From CAZZIZ01 sp964654535 (GTDB taxonomy: Bacteria > Bacteroidota > Bacteroidia > Chitinophagales > UBA2359), in NCBI GenBank assembly GCA_964654535.1, contig CAZZIZ010000058.1, positions 1 through 17,190 on the forward strand: a stretch of DNA of 17,190 nucleotides, read 5' to 3'. Under the pieces are notes generated by a model, which saw only the letters and a program-made list of their open reading frames with translations, ran no database searches and had not been told where the DNA came from. Positions 6,931 through 13,697 of the stretch are shown here, in pieces (position 1 is the stretch's first letter; every line of letters starts with the position of its first letter). Made by a program: the position numbers and the translations under genes.

Positions 6931-7829
6931 AATATTTAATTGTAGTTACTGGCCCAACTTGCTCAGGCAAAACCGGACTAGGCATAGCCCTAGCGCAAGC
7001 ATTCAACACCGAAATAGTAGGCGCCGACGCACGGCAGATTTACAAACAAATGAGCATAGGCACGGCCAAGCCCACCGCCAGCGAAATGGCAGCAGCAACG
7101 CACCACCTAGTAGACTTTCTAGACATTAAAGAAAACTACAGCGCAGGGCAGTTCGAGCGAGATGCGATAAAAACCATTGCCAGCATACACGCTGATTCCG
7201 ACGTAGTGATAATGACTGGCGGCTCTGGCTTTTACGTCCAAGCAGTTACCGATGGAATACCCGATACGCCGCAAGGTGTTTACGACTTACGCGATGAGTT
7301 AAATGATCTCTTCGATTCGGCTGGTATTGAAGCCTTACAGACACGCTTGAAAAAGCTCAATGAGGCTTACTATGCGAAGGCGGAAGTAGAAAACCCGCGT
7401 CGCTTGATGCGCGCCATAGAAATAATAGAAACTACCGGCAAAACCCCCGACGAATTTGTTCTGGTCAAGAAGGAACGACCTTTTAAAAGCATTTTAATCG
7501 GATTGGACTGGGAAAGAGAAAAACTCTACGAGCGCATAAACCTGCGCGTGGACCAAATGGTAGCGGCTGGGCTAGAAGCAGAAGCCAAGCGCTTTTACCC
7601 GCATCGATCTTTGCAATCCACTCAAACTGTTGGCTATCGTGAGTGGTTCGATTTCTTCGATGGAAACATAAGTCGTGAAAAAGCAATTGAGCTTATAAAA
7701 AGAAACACCCGCCATTACGCCAAAAGACAAATGACTTGGTGGCGTAAAAAAGAGAACATACGTTGGTTTAAACCTGAAAAGCGAGACGACATTTTAAAGT
7801 ACCTTCGAGCTGAAATTCAAATTGCTTGA
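6927..7829 (+). CDS. miaA: tRNA dimethylallyltransferase MiaA
   Basis: Transfers a dimethylallyl group to A37 of tRNAs that read codons starting with U, the first step of i6A/ms2i6A synthesis. 300 residues, normal length. The P-loop GPTCSGKT spans residues 9-16, and the DARQIYKQMSIGTAKP block (34-49) matches the family's substrate-binding region. MTGGSGFYVQAV, ENPRRLMRAIEI and TVGYREW follow in order, and TRHYAKRQMTWWRK is the C-terminal tRNA-contacting motif. The start is ATG 6927, within the ATGA overlap with the GNAT gene; an upstream ATG at 6900 would add nine residues ahead of the usual N-terminus. Its TGA overlaps the TTG start of the next gene. Confidence 0.96.
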   Translation: MKYLIVVTGPTCSGKTGLGIALAQAFNTEIVGADARQIYKQMSIGTAKPTASEMAAATHHLVDFLDIKENYSAGQFERDAIKTIASIHADSDVVIMTGGSGFYVQAVTDGIPDTPQGVYDLRDELNDLFDSAGIEALQTRLKKLNEAYYAKAEVENPRRLMRAIEIIETTGKTPDEFVLVKKERPFKSILIGLDWEREKLYERINLRVDQMVAAGLEAEAKRFYPHRSLQSTQTVGYREWFDFFDGNISREKAIELIKRNTRHYAKRQMTWWRKKENIRWFKPEKRDDILKYLRAEIQIA

Positions 7830-9067
7830 AAAAAATCCTCCTTTCCTATAAAAAAGTCGAACGACACATTTTATATGTCATCTTAGGAAAGTTCTTTCTC
7901 GATTTAGTCAGCATCTCATTCTTTATCCTCCTCAACTTTCTCTTTACAGAAAACGGTTATCAGGATTACGAAGCCTCAAGTTTTTATAAGTATCGATTTG
8001 CGGCAGTTATGTTTCTGGGTTTCCCCCTTGGTCTGTTTATCAAAGGCAAAAGGCTGCGGCACTTTTTTCTATTAGGCGCATTCATAGTACCCATTGCTGG
8101 ATTGTCCGCACTGAGCGCTATAGCTGCACACGCTGATGCGTGGATTAACGTTTCCCTGTTTTTTATGGGAGTCGGTTTTGCCTTAACCAAAGTAAGCGCA
8201 CTCCCCTATGTTGTTTTAAATACCGATCAAGACAAACACTCGGAGTCTATTGCCTTACTTTATTTAACCTGGAGCGTTGCGTCTCTCGTCGCAGGTGCGT
8301 TTAACTTCTTGGGAGCCTGGTGGGCACCTGACTTTTTTAACGTCACTACCCTCTTGACCATTTACTGTTGGATTGGTTTTCTGGCCATTCCATTGTTTTA
8401 TTTCAACCGCAAACCAGAAAAGATATCGGAACGCGTGCCCTTTACGGATACACTTTCGAATTACGATTGGGGATTGATAGGCCGCGTTGTATTCCCAACG
8501 CTGTTTATAGCCGTGGGCGCAGGTTTCAGCATTCCCTTTATCAATCTCTTTTTCGAGTATGTGCACGGAGTAGACTTTGACGTTTTCTCGCTCATCGTTT
8601 TTTGTACGCACCTTTTGGTCATCAGCGCAGTGCTGGTCATTCCGACCATTAAAAGGAACTATGGTTACAAAGTTGCCATTACGCGTTTTCAAAGCTTCGG
8701 TATATTTTGTTTAATCATGCTCGCCGCCACAGAGTGGTACAGCCATATGAGCATTGCGGTTTACGTTGCCATACTGTTCTTTATTATTCGCCAACCCTCC
8801 ATGAGCGTAGCGGGGCCTATGACCAGCGAGCTCAGTCTCTACTATGTCGGTAAAAAGAATCAAGAACTTATTGCTGCCTTACAGGCCAGTATTTGGAATG
8901 GCTGTTGGTTTATCAGCTCATTTCTATTTACCATTTTTAGAAAGAGCGCTTGGCCCTACTCGCGAATCTTTCTACTTACCGCAGGATTGTATATTATTGG
9001 GGTGCTCGGATACGCGTGGCTCATTCGCGATTACGAGCGCCGACCAAAATCAATTATAGATGGCTAA
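7826..9067 (+). CDS. MFS-type membrane transporter, TTG start
   Basis: A 413-residue integral inner-membrane protein with many hydrophobic helices spread over the whole length, roughly 11-12 spans, and a hydrophilic middle loop (about 190-215, NRKPEKISERVPFTDTLSNY). This is the two-half pattern of the major facilitator superfamily. The substrate is unknown; I do not recognise a named subfamily. The first in-frame ATG is far inside the second or third helix, so the start must be the TTG at 7826, which shares a TTGA overlap with the miaA stop. This suggests translation depends on coupling to miaA. The 3' end overlaps the next gene by 8 bases. Confidence 0.85.
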   Translation: MKKILLSYKKVERHILYVILGKFFLDLVSISFFILLNFLFTENGYQDYEASSFYKYRFAAVMFLGFPLGLFIKGKRLRHFFLLGAFIVPIAGLSALSAIAAHADAWINVSLFFMGVGFALTKVSALPYVVLNTDQDKHSESIALLYLTWSVASLVAGAFNFLGAWWAPDFFNVTTLLTIYCWIGFLAIPLFYFNRKPEKISERVPFTDTLSNYDWGLIGRVVFPTLFIAVGAGFSIPFINLFFEYVHGVDFDVFSLIVFCTHLLVISAVLVIPTIKRNYGYKVAITRFQSFGIFCLIMLAATEWYSHMSIAVYVAILFFIIRQPSMSVAGPMTSELSLYYVGKKNQELIAALQASIWNGCWFISSFLFTIFRKSAWPYSRIFLLTAGLYIIGVLGYAWLIRDYERRPKSIIDG

Positions 9068-9566
9068 GAAAATAGGCGTAATCTCTGATACTCATTCTCA
9101 CCTCGACCCCAAGGTGTTTACCTACTTTGAAGACTGCGATGAGATATGGCACGGTGGCGATATCGGTACACTGGCATTAGCCGATGAGTTGGCCGCCTTC
9201 AAACCACTTCGAGCTTGTTACGGAAACATAGACGGACAAGAAATTCGCGCCGCACATCCGCTCAATAATCGTTTTGAAATAGATGGTTTAAAAGTGCTCA
9301 TAACCCACATTTGCGGCAAGCCCGGTCGCTACAATGCGCGCGTGAAAAAATTATTACAAGAAGATCCGCCTAACATTGTGGTTTGTGGCCATTCTCATAT
9401 TTTGCGTGTTATGTTTGATAAAGAATATCAGCACCTCCACATTAACCCCGGTGCAATGGGCAAAGTGGGCTTTCACAAAGTGCGTACTATGATTACGTTT
9501 TGGATAGATGAAGGGAAGCCGAAAGACCTAAAGGTAATTGAGCTCCCTCGCGGACTGATGGGCTAG
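9060..9566 (+). CDS. YfcE/MJ0936-type metallophosphoesterase
   Basis: A 168-residue phosphodiesterase of the calcineurin-like superfamily, small YfcE type, acting in the cytoplasm on an unknown phosphodiester. All metal-site motifs are present in order: D10 and H12 (SDTHSH), D34 (HGGD), N56 (GNID), H83 (THICG), and H111 and H113 (GHSH). NPGAMG (about 130) is the family's C-terminal signature. It starts at ATG 9060 inside the transporter gene, in another frame (8-bp overlap), and is the last gene of the cca-to-yfcE run. Its last 74 bases overlap the opposite-strand gene 9493-10008. No terminator is seen after it. Confidence 0.93.
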   Translation: MAKKIGVISDTHSHLDPKVFTYFEDCDEIWHGGDIGTLALADELAAFKPLRACYGNIDGQEIRAAHPLNNRFEIDGLKVLITHICGKPGRYNARVKKLLQEDPPNIVVCGHSHILRVMFDKEYQHLHINPGAMGKVGFHKVRTMITFWIDEGKPKDLKVIELPRGLMG

Positions 9567-10008
9567 GTTTTCGCCACATCTCCCAAGTGCCTTTAGCGTA
9601 CACAACATCAGTACTAGAATTGCTCAATTTTGCTTGGTTAATATCTATCTCCCACTCACCAACATATTTCTGTTCTGATTCCTGCCACTCCCCTACATAG
9701 TTGCAACCAGGATACTTATCATTATAATCTACAGTAAGCTCACAAAACTCATTAGCATAATATCTTCCTGGGTACATAACGACAAACTTTATGTGCTTAC
9801 CATTTGCCTCTCCAGTTACCCTAATCGGCTTAGATCTATCAAAAACTTCGGCAGACTCGTCGTCAGTTCGAACACCACTAATCAAGCCCTTGTCAAAATT
9901 TATCTTCATTTCAAAGGGAACATCCGTTTCTAAGAGCATATCGTGATATTCATCTATGTAGGTGAAAAATCCGATCCACGTCTCCCTCGTGATTGGAACT
10001 ATTTTCAT
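9493..10008 (-). CDS. Protein of unknown function, beta-rich
   Basis: 171 residues, no signal peptide or membrane helix, cytoplasmic by default. I do not recognise the family. The body alternates short hydrophobic strands and glycines (ISGVRTDDES, PIRVTGEANGKHIKFVVMY, YVGEWQESEQKYVGEWEI), which suggests a small beta-barrel or beta-sandwich; GEW and GTWEMW recur. The likely conserved part ends near GTWEMWRK (about residue 148). The remaining 20-odd residues are encoded antisense to the yfcE 3' end and look like low-complexity read-through. A TTG at 10017 would add three residues; ATG 10008 was chosen. It has its own -7 box at 10059-10066. Confidence 0.65.
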   Translation of the reverse strand: MKIVPITRETWIGFFTYIDEYHDMLLETDVPFEMKINFDKGLISGVRTDDESAEVFDRSKPIRVTGEANGKHIKFVVMYPGRYYANEFCELTVDYNDKYPGCNYVGEWQESEQKYVGEWEIDINQAKLSNSSTDVVYAKGTWEMWRKPSPSVREGAQLPLGLSASLHLSKT

Positions 10009-10058
10009 TGGGTGCAAAAAAATCTAAAAACTATAATCGGCATTAGGAAGTGGTACTA

Positions 10059-10066
10059 CAAAAATA
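10059..10066 (-). promoter_or_regulatory. -7 box for the unknown gene 9493-10008
   Basis: TATTTTTG on the minus strand fits TAnnTTTG, 50 bases before the ATG. A TTTG lies upstream at a 16-base spacing, shorter than the usual 19, so support is modest. Confidence 0.4.
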
Positions 10067-10144
10067 ACTCAATAGATATTTTCAAAAAAATGCCTGCGAC
10101 AAATTTCGATGTCAAGTTGCAATTCTGTCATATAAAAATGGACA

Positions 10145-10175
10145 TTGAAGGTCATAATGACCTCAAGACCTTCAA
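10145..10175. promoter_or_regulatory. Double palindrome upstream of hsp20
   Basis: Two perfect inverted repeats share bases: AGGTCAT-A-ATGACCT (10149-10163, 7-1-7) and TTGAAGGTC (10145-10153) with GACCTTCAA (10167-10175, 9-bp arms). They cannot both fold at once. The site is about 90 bases before the hsp20 ATG, in the 257-base gap between the divergent unknown gene and hsp20. It could be an operator for a dimeric regulator or a switchable hairpin in a long leader. The rest of the gap holds only the minus-strand -7 box at 10059-10066; no clear plus-strand promoter was found. Confidence 0.5.
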
Positions 10176-10265
10176 CAAACTGACAAAAAAACCGAAAACA
10201 TGTATTGGTACATCCTTTGACCTAATTCGGTTGTAAGACAATCATTAAAAACACAAACAATTTAT

Positions 10266-10715
10266 ATGACATTCGTAAAAAGAAAAAGAGGAAGAGGCGG
10301 AAACGACTTTTTCCCAAACGTCTTAGGAAATCTCGTAGATGAATTTCTAAATGACGAAGTAAATCCGTTTATCCAAAAAACTTCAGTGAACCGCTTTCCG
10401 GCGGCTAACATTATTGAAGGGGAAACGAGTTATGAAATCCAGTTAATTGCACCGGGACGCAGCAAGGAAAGCTTCGACATCAGTGTCGAGAAAGACATTC
10501 TTACCATCAGCGACTCTAAAGAGTACAAAGCGGACGAGAGCATCAAGTTCAAGAAAAAAGAATTTTCTATTGGCGCTTTCAAAAGATCGTTTACTCTATC
10601 TGAGAAGGTGGATCAAACGAAGATTTCAGCGAAGTACGAAGCGGGAATTCTCACGCTTAGCATCGCCAAGCGCGCTGAGGAAGTTATTCCAACACGCAAG
10701 ATTGAAGTTTCGTAA
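10266..10715 (+). CDS. Small heat-shock protein, Hsp20/alpha-crystallin family
   Basis: An ATP-independent chaperone that holds unfolding proteins. 149 residues: a variable, basic N-terminus (TFVKRKRGRGGNDFF), an alpha-crystallin domain from about 42 to 140 with the signature A-x-x-x-x-G-x-L seen as AKYEAGILTLSIAKR, and a short tail ending TRKIEVS, whose I-x-V matches the oligomerising I-x-I/V motif. The length is normal. It is a single-gene unit with a terminator 21 bases after the stop. The double palindrome upstream may be a stress-control site, but no CIRCE or other named element was recognised. Confidence 0.93.
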   Translation: MTFVKRKRGRGGNDFFPNVLGNLVDEFLNDEVNPFIQKTSVNRFPAANIIEGETSYEIQLIAPGRSKESFDISVEKDILTISDSKEYKADESIKFKKKEFSIGAFKRSFTLSEKVDQTKISAKYEAGILTLSIAKRAEEVIPTRKIEVS

Positions 10716-10735
10716 GTAAAACTTCACGCATTAGA

Positions 10736-10769
10736 GGGGTCAGTTTGTGGTGAGCTGATCCCTTTCTTT
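10736..10769 (+). terminator. Terminator after hsp20
   Basis: GGGGTCAG (10736-10743) pairs with CTGATCCC (10755-10762), with one G-U pair, followed by TTTCTTT. It is placed directly after the hsp20 stop. Confidence 0.65.
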
Positions 10770-10771
10770 AT

Positions 10772-10979
10772 GGGCGTATCCCAGAATCTTCAGCCGATTG
10801 GTCTGCAACCAATCGGCTGAAGATTCTGGGCCGGGCTATCCAGGGCTCCGCTTCGCTTCGGTACTTTTGGCGCGGACAACACTCTTACTTCTACCGCTAA
10901 GGCGGTAAGCCAGAGTAATCCTTGCAACAAAAGCACTCCTCCCTATGGTCGTCCCCTTCCTATCCCTTACGCGATTAGC
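10772..10979 (+). repeat. Structured intergenic repeat, copy 2, with perfect hairpin
   Basis: It begins GGGCGTATCCC, contains GGGCCGGGCT and TTCTACCGC-TAAG-GCGGTAA, and ends CTATCCCTTACGCGATTAGC, the same landmarks in the same order as 3511-3726 read on the other strand. Near its start is a perfect 23-bp stem (arms 10780-10802 and 10808-10830) around a 5-base loop CTGCA. It fills most of the 305-base gap between hsp20 and argS, and no gene is credible in it. It is not an insertion sequence, since it has no transposase or flanking duplication that I can see. Confidence 0.7.
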
Positions 10980-11006
10980 TATCGAAAAACTAATGCTAAG
11001 AAGCAC

Positions 11007-11014
11007 TACTTTTG
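11007..11014 (+). promoter_or_regulatory. -7 box of argS
   Basis: TACTTTTG matches TAnnTTTG and is followed by CGC, as at the tRNA promoter. The ATG begins 6 bases later (11021), where transcription is expected to start, so the mRNA is probably leaderless. No -33 TTG was found. Confidence 0.55.
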
Positions 11015-11020
11015 CGCTCA

Positions 11021-12796
11021 ATGAATCTAGAAAATCAGATAGCAGAAGCAGCTAGCGCAGCAATGAAAGAATTGTTCGATGCTAGTCTCAATCCAGCAGA
11101 TATATTAGTCAACGAAACCAATACCTCGTTCAAAGGCGATCGCACCGTGGTCACCTTTCCACTCGCCAAACAAGCAAAAAAGTCGCCACCAGAAACCGCC
11201 GATTTACTGGGTAATGCGTTGGTAGAAAAACTTGACTTCGTATCTGGCTTCAACGTAGTAAAAGGATTTCTCAATTTAGAGTTCACACCGGAAACCTGGA
11301 ACAAAGTATATCAAGACCTCAGTAAGGATAAAGACCACGGACAACACTCCAGCAATGGCAAAAAAATAGTCCTAGAATACTGCGGCCCCAATACCAATAA
11401 ACCACTCCACCTTGGTCACCTCAGAAATATGGTCATCGGTCACTCGGTATCCGCCATTTTGGAGAAAGCGGGCAACAAAGTGCATAAAGTAAACATCTAC
11501 AATGATCGCGGAAGCAACATCAGCAAGTCTATGCTGGCCTGGGAAAAGTTTGCCGACGGCGAAACCCCCGAAAGCAGCGGAATGAAAGGCGACCACTTCG
11601 TTGGCAAATACTACGTACGCTACAACACCGAGTTGAATAAAGAAATAGAAACTGCAGTAAACGCAGGAACCGACATAAAAGAAGCCAAACGCACTGTTCC
11701 ATTGGTACAAGAAGTGCAAACGATGACCCAACAGTGGGAAGCCGGAGATTCTGCCGTTCACGCCACTTGGTTGAAAATGAACAACTGGGTTTACCAAGGC
11801 TTCGAAAAAACCTTCGCTCGTCTCGGTGTCAACTTCGAAAAACACTACAAAGAATCGGAGTACTACAAAAAAGGAAAAGAAATAGTTGAAAAAGGTTTAG
11901 CCGACGGCCACTTCAAAAAGAATGAGGACGGTTCCGTTAGTGTGGATTTAACCGAACAAGGTCTAGACGAAAAAACACTCCTTAGGAACGATGGCACTTC
12001 ACTTTACCTGACCCAAGATTTTGGAATCGCCAACGAGCGATACAAGGACTATACGATGGATCAGTCTATCTACGTGGTGGGAGACGAACAAATTTATCAC
12101 TTCAAAGCGCTCAAAGAATCTTTGAAACTTTTAGGCAAGCCCTATGGCGAATCCATCTTTCACCTTTCCTACGGCATGGTCGATTTACCAACTGGAAAAA
12201 TGAAATCAAGAGAAGGCAAGTCCGTCGACTGCGATGACCTAATGGATGAAATGATTTCCATAGCGGAAAATGAGTCCATAAAAGCAGGAAAAGTAGACGG
12301 CTACTCAGAAGAAGAGAAAGTCGAGCTGTATAAGACTTTGGGTATTGGGGCGCTCAAGTATTTCATTCTTCGGGTCAATCCAAAAAAGAGAATGGTCTTC
12401 AACCCGGAGGAGTCCATTGACATGCAGGGCTTTACCGCTCCTTTTGTGCAATATGCACATGCACGTATACAATCCATCATACGTAAGTATGGTCAGGAGC
12501 CCGCTTTGCCCTCAAAGCTTCCAGAGTTGAGCGAACGCGAAATTCATTTGGTGCAACTCCTTTATAGTTATCCGAACATCATAGCTGAATCCGCGAAAAC
12601 ATACGATCCTTCAGTTGTAGCCAAGTACGTTTTTGAACTGGCTAAATCATTCAACGGTTTTTACGCAGACCATTCCATTCTCGGAAACGATGATGCCGCG
12701 GTCAATGATTTCAGGGTTCACCTATCTGCTCAAACCGCCAAGACAATCAAGGACGGGATGAATCTTCTTGGCATCAATGTTCCAGATAAGATGTAA
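11021..12796 (+). CDS. argS: Arginine-tRNA ligase
   Basis: Class I aminoacyl-tRNA synthetase that charges tRNA-Arg. 591 residues, normal length. Order of domains: N-terminal additional domain for tRNA recognition (about 1-110), Rossmann catalytic core with the ATP-binding HLGH at 130-133 (GPNTNKPLHLGHLRN), the KMSK-equivalent loop KMKSREG at 393-399, and the C-terminal anticodon-binding helical domain beginning near QYAHARIQSIIRK. A TTG at 11012 would add three residues but lies within the -7 box, so ATG 11021 was chosen. It stands as its own unit downstream of repeat copy 2. No clear terminator follows, only a short 5-bp hairpin without a T-run at 12833-12846. Confidence 0.97.
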   Translation: MNLENQIAEAASAAMKELFDASLNPADILVNETNTSFKGDRTVVTFPLAKQAKKSPPETADLLGNALVEKLDFVSGFNVVKGFLNLEFTPETWNKVYQDLSKDKDHGQHSSNGKKIVLEYCGPNTNKPLHLGHLRNMVIGHSVSAILEKAGNKVHKVNIYNDRGSNISKSMLAWEKFADGETPESSGMKGDHFVGKYYVRYNTELNKEIETAVNAGTDIKEAKRTVPLVQEVQTMTQQWEAGDSAVHATWLKMNNWVYQGFEKTFARLGVNFEKHYKESEYYKKGKEIVEKGLADGHFKKNEDGSVSVDLTEQGLDEKTLLRNDGTSLYLTQDFGIANERYKDYTMDQSIYVVGDEQIYHFKALKESLKLLGKPYGESIFHLSYGMVDLPTGKMKSREGKSVDCDDLMDEMISIAENESIKAGKVDGYSEEEKVELYKTLGIGALKYFILRVNPKKRMVFNPEESIDMQGFTAPFVQYAHARIQSIIRKYGQEPALPSKLPELSEREIHLVQLLYSYPNIIAESAKTYDPSVVAKYVFELAKSFNGFYADHSILGNDDAAVNDFRVHLSAQTAKTIKDGMNLLGINVPDKM

Positions 12797-12948
12797 TCGC
12801 AAGCGTTTTAGCGTCATAAGGCGACCATTCAAAGCGCCAAAGCGCTCAAAATCCTCAACTAGCGTCTGAATAGGTGCTGTGCATTTCAATTTATGCGGTT
12901 TATATAGCTAAATTCGCGCTCCTGGAAATAGGATTAAAAAGATTACAA

Positions 12949-13599
12949 GTGAAAAAAATACTCTTTCTAATGTTCGCTGTATTTGCTTTATCGGCCTGTG
13001 GTGGCTCAAAGCAAGTAGCAAAAGTGAATACTGCAGATGCGCCGGACTCGGTGCCAGTTGGTCAAAAAATTCCTGACACACCTTCTGTTCCAGTTGGTGG
13101 GAAAATTCCGGATACTCAATCTGTACCTGTTGGAGAAAAAATTCCTGATACGGAATCGGTTCCAGTTGGCGCGAAAATTCCAGGAGCTGAATCCTCCGAT
13201 GATCCGGTTCGAGCGCAATGGCTAAAAGATCAGGCACTCATTCAAGCCTATATTGCGAAATACAATGGCTTAAATATGCAGTTTACCCCGAGCGGCATCT
13301 ACTATGAAGTTACCAGACAAGGCAACGGAAAATTCCCTAAAGCGAAAAACAAAGTGAATGTTCGTTACAAAGGTTCTTTATTGAACGGTTCTGTCTTTGA
13401 TGAAAACCAAGCTGGAATAGAATTTTTCTTGACCCAGGTTATTCAAGGATGGACTGAAGGTATGCAGCTAGTAGACGAAGGTGGTTCTATCACTATGCTT
13501 ATTCCATCTTACTTAGCATATGGTCCTAAAACTGTTGGGAATATTATACCGGCAAACTCAGTACTTAGATTTGATGTAGACTTGGTTGCGATCAAGTAA
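12949..13599 (+). CDS. FKBP-type peptidyl-prolyl isomerase lipoprotein, GTG start
   Basis: 216 residues. A lipoprotein signal MKKILFLMFAVFALSAC places the lipidated cysteine at C17, so it should be membrane-anchored outside the cytoplasm. Residues 34-81 are four 12-residue repeats of the form SVPVGxKIPDTx, a probable flexible spacer. The FKBP domain (about 125-216) shows VNVRYKGSLLNGSVFDEN, VIQGWTEGMQLV, IPSYLAYG and the final VLRFDVDLVAI, so cis-trans proline isomerisation in envelope proteins is likely. The start is GTG 12949, with no ATG giving an intact signal peptide; the longer reading from 12874 lacks sense. A near-match -7 box TAAATTCG is at 12909-12916. A terminator follows, then a second FKBP gene. 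Confidence 0.87.
   Translation: MKKILFLMFAVFALSACGGSKQVAKVNTADAPDSVPVGQKIPDTPSVPVGGKIPDTQSVPVGEKIPDTESVPVGAKIPGAESSDDPVRAQWLKDQALIQAYIAKYNGLNMQFTPSGIYYEVTRQGNGKFPKAKNKVNVRYKGSLLNGSVFDENQAGIEFFLTQVIQGWTEGMQLVDEGGSITMLIPSYLAYGPKTVGNIIPANSVLRFDVDLVAIK
13048..13191 (+). repeat. Four in-frame 36-bp tandem repeats
   Basis: Exactly 144 bases coding four units SVPVGxKIPDTx; the last unit decays to SVPVGAKIPGAE. Unit codons differ mostly at silent positions (TCG/TCT, CCA/CCT, GTT/GTA/GTG), so the protein repeat is kept while the DNA has drifted. Confidence 0.95.
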
Positions 13600-13619
13600 T
13601 CCTCACAAAGACATTATAG

Positions 13620-13650
13620 AAAAGCAATGCCAAAAGCATTGCTTTTTTTT
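13620..13650 (+). terminator. Terminator after the FKBP lipoprotein gene
   Basis: A 10-bp perfect stem AAAGCAATGC (13621-13630) with GCATTGCTTT (13636-13645), loop CAAAA, then five more Ts. The A-run on the other side would let it work in both directions. Confidence 0.9.
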
Positions 13651-13685
13651 ATGCCCGAATATTAGGGCTATGCAAGTAATAATTG

Positions 13686-13693
13686 TTCCTTTG
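13686..13693 (+). promoter_or_regulatory. Possible -7 box of the second FKBP gene
   Basis: TTCCTTTG is one base off TAnnTTTG and is followed by CGCC and then the ATG 4 bases later, the same layout as argS. Confidence 0.35.
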
Positions 13694-13697
13694 CGCC

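Noticed and set aside
8264..8692. 142-codon minus-strand frame
   Set aside because: It is a shadow of the MFS transporter gene, with no protein-like features and no promoter.
9943..10236. 97-codon plus-strand frame
   Set aside because: It begins antisense in the unknown minus-strand gene, crosses its promoter and the palindromes, and has no recognisable composition or start site.
10772..10979. Insertion sequence or attachment site
   Set aside because: No transposase or integrase, no target duplication and no matching tRNA end; a short non-coding repeat fits better.
11372..11845. 157-codon minus-strand frame
   Set aside because: It lies wholly antisense to argS, whose identity is certain.
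12833..12846. AGCGC-CAAA-GCGCT hairpin as the argS terminator
   Set aside because: Only a 5-bp stem and no T-run follows, so it cannot be called a terminator with any confidence.
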